Shown in pieces: positions 11,501 to 22,325 of a stretch of 64,000 nt of DNA; the stretch's first letter is position 1, and each line of letters starts with the position of its first letter. Where the stretch lies: NCBI RefSeq assembly GCF_041381155.1, contig NC_091144.1, positions 36,791,571 through 36,855,570 of the forward strand. Reading direction: 5' to 3'. A program made the translations under genes and the position numbers. The notes under the pieces are model-generated. The model saw nothing but the letters and a program-made list of their open reading frames with translations. It was not told the DNA's origin and searched no databases. This DNA comes from Argopecten irradians. Taxonomy: Eukaryota; Mollusca; Bivalvia; Pectinida; Pectinidae.

Positions 11501-14500
11501 ACTGTTAACAGGGTTCATGGTGGGTTGCATGTACGATGGATTACTTTCACCTTCCTCCAAGCCTGGTAGGCTGCAGTAAGCATCAGGAATGCCTGAAGGA
11601 CTTGGTGGGGCTACAGGAATGCATGTGTTTGGTGGAGGCACGGGAGTGCTTACAGGACTAGCAGCTACTGGAGGCATGCGTGCGTGGTCGAGCTCCAACA
11701 TCCACTCCTTGAGGGCCATCATTAGAGCAACTTTTGGCTGGTATCTTGTGTCTAATCTAGCTGGCAAGTCTTCTGTGGAATCAAAGTCAGTCTCTGTTTC
11801 CAATTTTATATCAGATACCACAGGACTTAGTCTTTCACCATCTGAAATTGGACATATTGAAATGTACAAGATAAAACAAATATCAACGATTCCGACAAAT
11901 AAACAGGACAAATGAAAATATCTTATTCATAAGTTTACATCCCAGAAAAAAAAAGTGGTTTTGTTGACACCATATAATTTCACTTTGATGATGAAAGTGA
12001 TCCTCCTAAACACGATTATAAATTTTATACACAAGCAATGCCAGTTCTAGAGCTGTACTTAACAACCCCCTAAACACTGATTCTTAATTTTATATACAAG
12101 CAATGCCAGATCTAGAGCTGTATTTAACATATTTCAGTGTTTTTAGGAAGTTCAGTTGCATCTTGCCTAAAAAGATGAAAGGACATATATATTTAGTCCT
12201 TTCAACACCCAGAGGTGGAGTCTAACAAACAGATGCATGCTTTTAACTCTGCTTTTATTTTTTATCACATTATTGAAGAAAAAAAAATTACGAAAAAGAT
12301 TAAGATTAACTTTTTGTTATGAATCACTTCTAGCTTCTATAAAAACTTTCCATCAGGCATTTGATCCCAAATATTATCTCATTCCATAAAAAGACATCAT
12401 TATTACTATCCAACTTCATTTTAAATCAACCAATGAATGTTACCTGAAATAATATCTTTCTTCAGTCCGTCGGAGTTGGACTTGCTCCACTGTCCAAGTG
12501 TATGAAGAGCAATGTAATTTCCCTCAAATTCTGTGTTGGGATTTGTCAACACCCCTCTTAAATATGGAATGATTTCCGGTGATCGACCATCATAAGGCCC
12601 CAGGAATATTCTCCGCGGGTCATAGTCATTGGCGTGGATGTTGTCCCAAATGATCGGCGGCCTCCGTAGCACATTGGAAATAGCCATTAAATGGCTTACT
12701 GTGATCTTTTTGGTTACTACTTTGGCACCTGTAAAATATATAAAGTCAGGAAATGAATCGGCTGTGATTTGTTTTGTTTACCAATTTACTCTGGAACCTG
12801 TATCATTTAATATCACAATTGTTATTTCTGTAGATAAATTAATGGCTCAATTTTAATATTTCATTATGAATATTAAAACTTAACCATTTTATAAACGTAA
12901 AAAAGCTGATGATGCTATTTTCCTATGCAACTTATCTTTCAGCGGAATAACCTTTTGATATGAGAATTTTTTAGAAATTATATTGAGCTTGACAGAGACT
13001 GACCATTACCATTTAGATTTCATTAATGAAACAATGACACTATTCAATGACATTGTTTGCTTGCAGTAGTACAATGGAATGAAAATTTAATCAACACATC
13101 ACTGAAAATATCAATATTATTCATACAAGTGAAAAATTTTAAATGCAAAATATGAAATATCAGTTTGTAATTACCTGTCCATAGTATATCGATTCCCGGC
13201 ATGAGTTTAGCACCGATGGTATTGAGATACTCGGACATGGCCATGTCTGGTACAGCCCGTGATGTACAGTACTCTGTGAAAAACGACTGAATCTTGCAGT
13301 AGTACAATGGAATGAAAATTTAATCAACACATCACTGAAAATATCAATATTATTCATACAAGTGAAAAATTTTAAATGCAAAATATGAAATATCAGTTTG
13401 TAATTACCTGTCCATAGTATATCGATTCAAGTGAATTATTGAGAAGGTGCGCAAGAGTGTAGTTTGCAAAATGGTGATACTAAACATTACAAACAGGAAA
13501 CCTAACAACAGTAATTGAATTGGCATTGATGTTTTTCCCAGAAGAATTGGATTTTTTTTGGATTTGGCATCAAAATGCAATTTAGAGAGTTGCTCTATTC
13601 TCAACAACTATTTGAATACATGAATGATTATTACTAGAATTCATACATATTTTTTTTATTTGAATTATCCAGAAAGTTGAACAAATATCACAGAGAAGAC
13701 ATAAATAGACGATATTGATATCAAACTTACCAGTAGGACAGAAGTAGAAGTGTGGTTGGCCAAGATGTTGGTATACCTCATTGGTAACAGAAACCTGGGC
13801 ACTGGCAAACGACTGGAATACACTGCGGTCTGCCTCACTCAGCTCTGTTTCAATGTCGTCAAATAGAAGGGCGAATCCTGTACAGCCAAATGTGGCAACC
13901 TTAGGGAGAAAAGAGGAAACATTTTTTCATCAAGTTCATATTGACAGTCTCTATGAAGAAGCTTTCAGGTTTTTAAGAAATGATCAGCATACCCCTGTTA
14001 GTATACATTGGTTGTATGGATGTTACAATATTTAATAGAATATCAACCTAAGGGAGATTATTTAGTTTTTTATGTAAAAGTGTAAATGAGTTATTCCCCT
14101 TGATTGTAATTATCTCGTAACATAAGGAGTTGAGATAAAGATTCGAAACAAGATATGTTTGTTGTGTTAATACTTAATACAGAATGTAACTGGAGAGCAA
14201 GTTCCTCAAACCCCTTTCATTACACTACACCTGGTAAAATTTCATAAATATTTCAATATTTTTTTTTTTTTCGAAAATCTTAAAATTGAGAATTGTATAT
14301 GACATTAGGTAAAAAATGATTTGCTATATAAATTATAATATATATATATGACATTAGGTAAAAAATGATTTGCTATATAAATTATAATATATATATACCT
14401 GTTCCAACTTTCTTTTAAGACACTGCACATCTTTTGAATTGGAGAAAGTTATATCAAGTCCAGGGGAGATGGCATATATGAATTCAATATTGTTCTCTGT

Positions 14501-17136
14501 AGCGGCTTCTATTAAGTTTGTCATGTTCTCTGAAAAGTAAAATTTAAACTAGATAACTATTTTAGATACTTATAAGGTATTTAACTACCTGCAGTTATTG
14601 GAAGCCCATCTTCTGAACAAGAGGAGCAATAATTGAATCATTAACCCGCTACCAACCTGATGAAACATACATGTTGGACTATAAAATGAATTCCAAGAAA
14701 ATCCAAAATATATGGATAAGATTAAGCACATCAGATTGATCTGTGTTTTGATCACCCAGTCCTATGTCATGTTAGTAGCTAACAGATACGGTAAAATAAA
14801 ATACCCCTTGGGTCATATGACCTGAACAATCGTACTAACCTGCTTCTTCCACCGAGTACAGCTCCCTCCAGAACGCTCTGTGTTTACAGTCATCCTTAGG
14901 TGCATACATATATGTGTTTAAGCCCATTTTCTTCAACCTGTTACAATGTAATAATTAACAAGTTATTACCAGTCAGCAAATAAAATCAAATTAATGCAAA
15001 AACAGATTATAGTACTTGAGTTTTCCTTCTGCTAGACCCTGCATCTTCATATTGACATTTTGAACAGCACCATTAAACTACATGCTGCCAATCATCAATG
15101 TAATTATGTAATATGTATTGTATTGGAGTATAGATTTTAGGCACTGGGCAATTTTTTTTAATAATAAAGCTCTGGACACGCCTAGATTCTTACCATTGGA
15201 ACAGCAACTTCCTTTGATCTGAACTCCATGGTCGTCCATAAAACCCTGAAAATATTGAATATAATTCTTTTGTATTATTGAATTAAAACAACTAAAATTC
15301 CTATTATGCTGCTGGAGAATTAACATAGAATCGTAAATGCAATTTTAATTTTTAACACAGTAATTAACTATAGACGTTACCTTGTCCCATCAATATATCC
15401 CTTTATTCATGGTTATTTAACCTTAAAGAAATAAACTTGGCCCCGAATACAGGAAGTTCACCAATCACAGAAAATAAAAGCAACTTTAGAGTATGAAACC
15501 TGGAAATGGCTACATTATTTTTCTTCATTTCTACCAATCACCTATTGGTTGCGTGTTCTACTCATCATCAATCAGTTGCAAGATACTGGTCTGGGCACAG
15601 GCGATCGATATCTGTATTGTGCCATCCCCCCCCCCCTCCGACTTTGAATATAATTCTCAGAGCATCAAGTTGACCATTGACTATTTTCAGAAACGCAAGT
15701 CAAACCACTACTTAATTCCTGCTGAGTCAAAACATATGACAAATAGACATGTGCTTCAAACTCAAGAGTTAAATCTAATTTTGAAGAGTCAAAAACACTC
15801 ATGATATTATCTGGATACCCTGATTTTAAGTAAACAGTTGGCATATAACCTGTCACATTAACTTACTGAAGTATCATTTAGGCCTAAAAAATATATGTAT
15901 GTTTCCAGGGATCGATACTAGCGGTGGTCCTGAAAAATGGAAGGAACCCCAAGTCATTCTTGATCGGTGGTCCGTTGGACCACCTAAAATAGTCAAAAAC
16001 ACTCATGATATTATCTATGTACCCTCTTTCAATCGTTTTTCTAATTCACCATTCCAAGTTGATCTGTTTTTTGTTTTATTTTTTTCTTGTTTTTTTTCCC
16101 CCTCGTAATTTCTAATATTGACCGATGCCGTAAATCGTAGTACCGGTGATAGCGGAACTCTCTAATAATGACCAATGCCGTAAATTGTAGTTCCGGTGAC
16201 ACCAGAACTCTCTGAGTTAACGGATGGAGTTGCACATGTCGGAAGGACCACCTCATAAAATAAGTTACTATCTAACCCTGATTTCAGGTACCCCTACCTA
16301 TCCTAGTTTTTACTAGCTATTTTATCACACTTTTTTCAAAACAAAAATGTTGTATATGAAGTTTTCAACTTAAGATTTTTACGCATGCTTTAAGTTTATC
16401 CAGATAAAAGTTCAATTACAAATACGGTAATGAGAAATAAAAGACTTCTAGCCAGCCTAAAGCCTGAAAGACAACTTACATGTATTCAATTACTTTTTAA
16501 TGTAGTTATAAAGCCACTAAATCCCTCCCTCACCCCTCCTAAAAAACAAATAAAAATCCCGACCGACCTACCCCATTTTTTTCAGTCATGTAATCTGAAA
16601 CATGCATATATTTTTTTTTTGCCTTATAAATAGATAAGAACGTGGCTGCTTGCAAACATCTGGCGATGGATCAGACATTTTTCTTTAAGATTATCAGTTT
16701 AGTGAGATTTTTACCGTTAGAGTTTCATATCTTATGTAGTAACCAATTACATTTAAACATAGTGTATTCCTTACTGTACTTATCCGTTACCATTGGAATG
16801 TACATATTGTGTTGTATACAGACCTTGGCCTGGGCTTGGCGACGTGCCAAATAACGTCAGCACATAGCAAAATTGTTAAATTGAAATTCTAACATTTTTT
16901 AACTTACTATTCATTCTAACGAAAATGCTAATCAGTATAATTGACAATTCTTTCCCGACTAGTGATTGTTTCGCGTTTTATTACGAGCTTGTACAGCCTA
17001 CTTAGATCCTTATAGATTATCCGACGAAGGTTATTAGACGTCAGACATCTTGTTTTTCGGTCGTACCTTCCACAGCACCACACACGAACTTCTTTGCTGA
17101 ATCGTCCAGTCGTTTGTTGATCCCCGTAAATTTCAT
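5875..17136 (-). CDS. OGA: Protein O-GlcNAcase (GH84 catalytic domain plus acetyltransferase-like domain), complete
   Basis: Fourteen exons in transcript order: 17136-17067, 15245-15194, 14937-14840, 14529-14399, 13899-13731, 13273-13175, 12728-12444, 11841-11129, 10733-10559, 8530-8445, 7322-7218, 6856-6765, 6480-6291, 6174-5875. The sum is 2565 nt, 854 aa plus TGA; human OGA is 916 aa. The enzyme removes O-linked N-acetylglucosamine from Ser/Thr of nuclear and cytoplasmic proteins. All junctions are GT-AG and in phase. The start was taken at 17136 because the protein from there ([20 protein letters not shown]) meets the conserved GAVEGFYGRPW block at once; the frame stays open upstream, so an earlier start is possible. 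No signal peptide is seen, as expected. The gene is tail-to-tail with NFYA and head-to-head with the DHHC gene. Confidence 0.95.
7794..7867. repeat. 37-bp tandem duplication in OGA intron 10
   Basis: Two copies of a unit that starts 'attgtgagcttgtttttaca' lie at 7794-7830 and 7831-7867, with a few substitutions. Confidence 0.75.
9911..10170 (-). other. Candidate alternative last exon of OGA
   Basis: On the minus strand a strong acceptor (long pyrimidine tract ending 'tttctgtttgcag') opens a frame at 10170 that runs 86 codons to a stop at 9911. It is in phase with exon 9, which ends with one base of a codon. The tail begins [20 protein letters not shown]. The regular exon 10 (8530-8445) also accepts exon 9 in phase and carries conserved sequence, so this would be an alternative. 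No homology is recognised. Confidence 0.3.
11129..11841 (-). other. OGA: OGA exon 8: disordered linker and start of the helical stalk
   Basis: A single 713-nt exon encodes residues about 302-539. The first part is acidic, Pro/Ser-rich and poorly conserved ([20 protein letters not shown]). It ends in the conserved stalk block [20 protein letters not shown], the counterpart of the human segment with DLFYLPYEHGPKG. Exon 9 (10733-10559) continues the stalk, which in human OGA forms the dimer. Confidence 0.88.
12005..12129. repeat. Tandem duplication of about 60 bp in OGA intron 7
   Basis: Copies at 12005-12064 and 12069-12129 share 'cctaaacac', 'acaagcaatgccag' and 'tctagagctgta' and differ at several bases. 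Confidence 0.75.
13061..13428. repeat. 135-bp direct duplication that includes the end of OGA exon 6
   Basis: Positions 13061-13195 and 13294-13428 are, by eye, the same sequence at an offset of 233 bases. The copy includes the last 21 bases of exon 6 (13175-13195) and its donor site. The second copy lies in intron 5, upstream of exon 6 in the transcript. Confidence 0.85.
14296..14393. repeat. 49-bp tandem duplication next to OGA exon 4 donor
   Basis: Two copies of 'tatatgacattaggtaaaaa' followed by an AT-rich tail, at an offset of 49 bases, end a few bases from the exon 4 donor (exon edge at 14399). Confidence 0.8.
15876..16632. repeat. Interrupted MITE (family E) in OGA intron 1
   Basis: The left end 'ttaggcctaaaaaatatatg' and right end 'catatatttttttttgcctt' are inverted. 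The stretch from about 16270 to 16625 is an inverted copy of 62593-62966. Between the left end and 16270 lies unrelated DNA with a 'gtcaaaaacactcatgatat' direct repeat (also at about 15788) and a tandem pair at 16111-16208, so the copy looks split by an insertion. Confidence 0.6.
16111..16208. repeat. Tandem pair of about 49 bp
   Basis: Two diverged copies share 'accgatgccgtaaatcgtag' / 'accaatgccgtaaattgtag' and a following 'ccggtga...gaactctct'. Confidence 0.65.
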
Positions 17137-17473
17137 TATCGCGGTACGATTCTTCGGACGATCAAATTTTCTGAGAAAGGTATCTAGAGTAGTACCTATT
17201 GCTGTAATTTTTATAATACCGTGCAAACCATAGCTGTCTAACCAGTACTTCCTAAACCTTGCGCTGATTATATTGATATGTAGAAATACTGCGGAGTAAG
17301 GTTTGTGTTGGTCGATTTGATTCGCTGTCACATTTTGTACAGCCAATGAAAAGCATCGTAAGTAGTAATTGACGTAGAACTGGTTGAAACCGGTTTGCCT
17401 CGGTTTGATCTGGGCAGGATTGGGGCCGTGTGCACTAATCACTGGATGACTGACCTCAGCTACTGAGCCAGGC

Positions 17474-17672
17474 CGTTTTTTGATTATGCGGTTTGACTGG
17501 TTGGACTTAGTTGTTCGTTTATTAATTAAAGACGGACCTGGTGATTTTATATTGTTTTTAGACGAGGTTTGATACAGGCCTGTATCAAAAAATGCTGGTC
17601 CGTCAGGAATTATACTTGAAATAATGACATTAACCAACGGCCGAACCGGTTGTTCCGAATAAACGAAAACGA
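17474..17672. repeat. Repeat family F, copy 1 (accggttg type)
   Basis: Shares 'gattatgcggtttgactggt', 'ttgttcgtttattaattaaa', 'gatacaggcct' and 'aaccggttgttc...cgaaaacg' with copies at 25187-25385 (same strand) and 32229-32448 (opposite strand). It lies upstream of OGA exon 1, in the same open frame. Confidence 0.7.
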
Positions 17673-17843
17673 CCTAGTCCGCTGCAATCATAACATAAAG
17701 CCTAATGCTAGTTTTATATTTACATATATATGCAAAAAATATACAAGTAACATATAAACGTTAATAAAATATGAGGAATAAGATTACAATTACATTTTTA
17801 ATGACGATACATGCACAAGCCAGCCTATGAGTCATTTGATAAA

Positions 17844-18785
17844 CAAGAGGCCCATATGGACCTTACGGTCACCTGATATTTGGTACAACTGATGTCTTTT
17901 GTTCACGAAATAGGAACATACATCTAATAGGTCAACATACATAGTTTCATTAAGCTTGGTGCATATTTACTCACATTAGCGTGTTCACAAGTTTCAATAA
18001 TTATTATTGCAAAGGGCAATAACTCCGTAAATAAGTTAGAGTCTAAACAAACTTATTTTCAAACTTGTCTAAGATATTTCCATTGTTAGCTATATAGTCT
18101 ATATGCAAATTTTCATTAAAATCGGATCTTACTTACTCAAGTTATCATGTTCGCATGATTCAGTAATCATGATTACAAAAGGCAATAACTCCGTAATTTA
18201 CAATTGAATATCAAGCTGATTTTCAAACTCGTCCGAGATCTTTCCAATGTTAGTCTACATACCAAGTTTCATTAAGCTCGGTGCATATTCACAAGGTTCA
18301 GTAATAATTATTAGTGCAAAGGGCAATAACTGTTAAGGGCGTAAATTATAGTCGGATCAAGCTAAATTTTCGAACTCGTTTGAAATCTTTCCAATGTTAG
18401 TCTACCTACAGAATTTCATAAGCTCGGTTCATATTTGCTCAATTTATCGTGTTCACAAGGTTCAATAAAAATTATTTCAAAGGCCGGGTGATAAATTCAT
18501 AAATTACCGTCGAATCAAGCTGATTTTCAAACTCGTCTGAGATCTTTTCAATGTTAGTCTATAAAGTTTCATATTAAGCTTGGTTTATATTTACTAACAT
18601 TATCGCGTTCACAATGCCCAATTCTAATTTAGTGCAAAGGACAATAACTCCGTAAATTACCGTTGAATCCTACTGATTTTCGAACTCGTCCGAGATCGTT
18701 CCAATGTTAGTCTACATACAAAGTTTCATTAAGTTCGGTTTATATTTACTAAAGTTATCGCGTTCACAAGAAAATGATAATTCTC
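17844..18785. repeat. Tandem array of about 155-160 bp units
   Basis: The array opens with 'aacaagaggcccatatggac' and holds about five diverged units. Each has 'ttcacaag..tcaataattatt', 'gcaaagggcaataactccgt', 'tcaaactcgtctgagatctt' and 'ccaatgttagtctac'. The first end matches the termini of other repeats in this window (6977, 33389-33417). Confidence 0.75.
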
Positions 18786-19009
18786 ACCAATAGATGTCTA
18801 CCTAGCCATGTAGAGAGCTTTTTATTAATTACATTGTAAGATGTATGGTGAATATTTAAGTTCATCATTAAAAATGTCTTTATAGGTGTAATCACGGATG
18901 GGCCTACTATCACTAGAAATATATTGATGTAACGTTATTTTCAAAAAGGGGGTATCAGCCATCCACCACAAAATCCGGAATTCTATTAATTTTTACCATC
19001 TTTATATAT

Positions 19010-19260
19010 CATTATATTGTCTGTTTATCGGGATGTTTCCGAATATTTTATCAATGCTGTTCATGAGAACCTGCCAATCTTCTAGATATGTTACCTAAGA
19101 GTATAATTTGGTGCCATCAGCAAATTAATAACGGTTTACAATTTCCAGAATATCGTTCACATATATTTTATAAACAGGATGGGTTCTAAGACACCCCCTT
19201 GCGGTACCACGTTTTTAACTTTCTTTGTTGCTGAACTGGCTCCGTTTGTTTTATGACAAG
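19010..19260 (-). pseudogene. Relic of a non-LTR reverse transcriptase
   Basis: Read on the minus strand across frameshifts, the segment gives NVVPQGGVLEPILF, YVNDILEIVNRY and FADGTKLYS, which match the RT palm motifs usually written VPQGSVLGPLLF, YINDL and FADDTKL. The catalytic FADD reads FADG and stops interrupt the frame, so it is dead. A CR1/Jockey-like clade is likely, but I cannot place it. Confidence 0.7.
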
Positions 19261-19555
19261 TTTTTGGTTTATATTTAATGATAATGTTTTAAAAAAACCG
19301 AATCCAAAGTATGTTTTTATAGAAGTAGCTGTACAGTGTAGACTAAGAATAAATAATCAAACCATCTGTCAGAAATCTTCCGTCCGTCGTCCAGAGCTAC
19401 GTCATCGCAGAGCCTTTTGTAGCCTGTGAGCATACAGGATGATATAGATCTATAATTTACCATTATATACCGTGGGTATTTCTCCAATATTCCTTGTTAT
19501 ACGTGTACTTGTGTACTTTTGTATATAAGTTGTATGGTACGAAATTGGTTTGATT

Positions 19556-19893
19556 TCATATGTTCTACTATCTTGTCTCGGTTATTCATTACATTGTACG
19601 TTTTACGTGGACATAAACCAACTATATAGTACCATAACAATTCAGTTATAATTTTTATATTCTGTCCTTGACCAATCAATTTGGTAATATATAGTTTAAA
19701 AAACTGGCGATTTCTCTCTGAAATGTTCTTTAGAACACAAAGTCACAACTGTTAGCCCATTTTGTATTTTATTGCCAAGTAGCCAACTTATTATCCTTGA
19801 TATTCCGTGGGTTACAATCACTGTCTTGATATCCCCCCTTCCCTCTCCCACCAAAAAACTGAAGGCGACAGAAGTCTCAGTTAGTTTGATCTG
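19556..19893. repeat. Direct duplication, left copy, flanking the hAT-like element
   Basis: Starts near 'catatgttctactatcttgt' and ends near 'cagttagtttgatctg'. The right copy is 21096-21434, about 93-95% alike by eye, with small indels and a longer C-run in the right copy. Both contain an internal 'gatattccgtgggttacaat' that is the end of MITE family A. Confidence 0.85.
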
Positions 19894-19894
19894 C

Positions 19895-21095
19895 CAGTGG
19901 CGTAGCGCCCGTGCATGCTTGCATGCTCAAGCATGCAAAAAATAATCTGACTTACATTTTTGTACAGTCAGAACAAACACAACATTTGAATACACGTTAC
20001 GCTGCTGAATATAAATTACGTATAATTACATATGATATGTCCAACTGTATGCCTAACAAAACTTGGTGCACATTTGACAGACTTGAAGATTGCCCATTCT
20101 GGAAATTTATTAGAATAGTCTAGTATATATTTCCGGTTACCAAGTTGTTAAATTTGATTATGTTTGAATCTTGTCGAAGACAATATTAGACCTCTTCACT
20201 AAAATCCCTCAAGCAAATGTAGATTTTGAATCGGGAACACTTACGAATACCAAAATAAAGAACATCGCATTAAAAATTTGGAAATATTCGAAAACATATA
20301 ATTATATTAAAATGATAACAAAACAACTAAAATAGCAATTGCAACATGTTCTAGGCCTTAGTAACGAAAAGGTGAATTTTTCAATTTCGGTTCACTTCCC
20401 GCCCCGTTAAAACGCGTGTTATAATCCGTGATTTCCGGAGCTACTCACCACGAAAATAGTTGTTTTTTATTATTTTTGTCGAATATGAACAGATTTTTTA
20501 TTTAGAAAAGAATTTTTGTTGTTGTAATTGTTATAAATAGAACAGAATATGTAGAAAAAATAGGTCATGAATACTATATTTTTTTTTTATTGAGGTGGTA
20601 GACGACTGGTCCCTTCTTACGCAATTTCCGCCATTTTGACAGTGGTCTTTGACTCCGGCGCTGTCACAAACAAACCAACACGTACACTTAATTTTAATTT
20701 TGTTTAAAAATATTTCCCATAAGTTTTTCATCAGTTAAAATAAGACAAAATTCTCCCATTACTTACTATTTAATTTTTACAGCCAAAATCCGTGTTTTTT
20801 GTTCGAGCACTTGTCAGGGAAGTCTAGTATAGTACGATTATATGTATATAAAAAAATCACCACTGTTCTAATTTTGTTCAATATAGTTTTTCATGGTTAT
20901 CACCTAAATATCGTGACCTCCATTTAACCATTGGTATATACGTTTACTACATTGTAACAATGTCCCGTCAGCTTTTGGGGGGGGCGAAGCCCCCCATACC
21001 CCCTACCGGGGCTTCGCCCCTGGACCCTGAGCAGGGGGTTTTCGCCCCCTGCACCCCCAGGCATGCTGGCCTATCCAGACCTAGCTACGCCGCTG
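19895..21095. mobile_element. Non-autonomous hAT-like DNA transposon
   Basis: Ends are short inverted repeats: CAGTGGCGTAGC at 19895 and its counterpart GCTACGCCGCTG ending at 21095. CAGNGGCGTAGCTAGG-type ends are, as known to me, typical of hAT elements. A GC-rich subterminal palindrome (ggggcgaagcccccc ... ggggcttcgcccc) lies at 20978-21060. No transposase is seen. An inverted partner starts at 63333. The expected 8-bp target duplication was not found. Confidence 0.6.
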
Positions 21096-21434
21096 TATGT
21101 TCTACTATTTTGTCTCGGGTTATTCATTACATTGTACGTTTACGTGGACATAAACCAACTATATAGTACTCATAACAATTCAGTTACAATTTTTTTATAT
21201 TCTGTCCCTGACCAATCAATTTGGTAATATATAGTTTAAAAAACTGGCGATTTCTCTCTGAAATGTTCTTTAGAACACATGGTCACAACTGTTAGCCCAT
21301 TTTGTATTTTATTGCCAAGTAGACAAATCATTATCCTCGATATTCCGTGGGTTACAATCACTGTCTTGATACCCCCCCCCCCCCCCCCTTTCCTTCCCAC
21401 CAAATAACTGAAGGCGACAGAAGACACAGGTAGT
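21096..21434. repeat. Direct duplication, right copy, flanking the hAT-like element
   Basis: Starts 'tatgttctactattttgtct' directly after the element end and runs to about 'aggtagtttggtctg'. See 19556-19893. Confidence 0.85.
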
Positions 21435-21621
21435 TTGGTCTGTTGATGTACATCAAAAGAACTGTATAACGGTGCATTGTGTGGTTTTAAAGCTGAACGT
21501 CGCTTTCTGTTATCTTAAAAGTTTTCTGTACATACCTGGTGGCATATTCCAAGGGTGGATATCTCGACAGTGATGGTAACCGGTGTAATGACAGTGATAG
21601 TAACCCCTGCGATATCGAGTA
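21333..21621. repeat. MITE family A copy (21.3 kb)
   Basis: Left end 'atcctcgatattccgtgggt' with 'acaatcactgtc'; right end 'gacagtgatagtaacccctg' with 'cgatatcgag'. Relatives lie at 51054-51373, 56563-56885, 61137-61191 and 61629-61923. Confidence 0.65.
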
Positions 21622-22325
21622 TGAATTACTTCCACATCATTTCACATGTGTTATCTGGGTCCAGTTTCATGAACATTCCTTAAATTTAAGGAATCCTTAA
21701 CAAAAAATGTTCTACAGGAAAGTATTACGGATTTTAAGGAAGGCTCCTGTTATGCATTCCTATGGAGAATTTTAAGTTAAGGAATTCCTTAAAGTTATGG
21801 CCCAGTTATTCAACAACAAGTAGCAGGTCTGCAGTCATTAGGGATTGATTATTTGATCATTTTTATACAATTTTATTTCTATTAATGACAGCTTAATCGA
21901 AGTCGATCTTCGGAGGAATTGAAGAATTAGACGTACGTATGTTCAACATATGTGCATGTACATGTTTTTGTATGTAACAAAATAATGATATTATAAAATA
22001 GCCATAATTATACACATATGCCGTCGACTCAAAAACTATAAATAGCTCCTGGTACTAACTCGGTCTCAGATGACTAAACAAAGACAATGTTCATTACGAC
22101 AATGAACCCACTCTATAACTAATTACCGTCTATTTACAAGCCAGGACAGGTTTAATGTACACAATAATATTTAAAGCATATGCGAATACAACTGCTGAGA
22201 AACCGTTAGGTGAAATGTGAGCAACTTTGGCGAATAGCGGGTCAGTGGCGCGACTGTTAGTCTCTCGGAGACAAAAACAGGACTGGTGAATCATTAATAG
22301 TTGTACGGTTAAAAAAAAACCCGTC
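21622..22325. other. Gap upstream of the DHHC gene
   Basis: Contains a weak palindromic stretch at about 21660-21800 ('cattccttaaatttaaggaa' mirrored by 'ttaaggaattccttaa'). No gene is seen. The 5' UTR and promoter of the DHHC gene should lie toward 22325, but no clear TATA box was found. Confidence 0.4.

Larger units (their letters stand above)
12444..17136 (-). other. OGA: OGA exons 1-7: GH84 glycoside hydrolase domain
   Basis: Residues about 17-301. Visible signatures: [14 protein letters not shown] at 17-30; YAPKDD with K55 (counterpart of human K98); [22 protein letters not shown] with the catalytic pair D131-D132 (human D174-D175); [15 protein letters not shown]; and [12 protein letters not shown] at 232-243 with W234, N236 and D241 (human W278, N280, D285). 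[18 protein letters not shown] closes the block. All residues known to act in substrate-assisted hydrolysis are present, so the enzyme should be active. Confidence 0.93.

Noticed and set aside
20960-21166. 68-codon Pro/Gly-rich frame
   Set aside because: It spans the GC-rich subterminal palindrome and right end of the hAT-like element.
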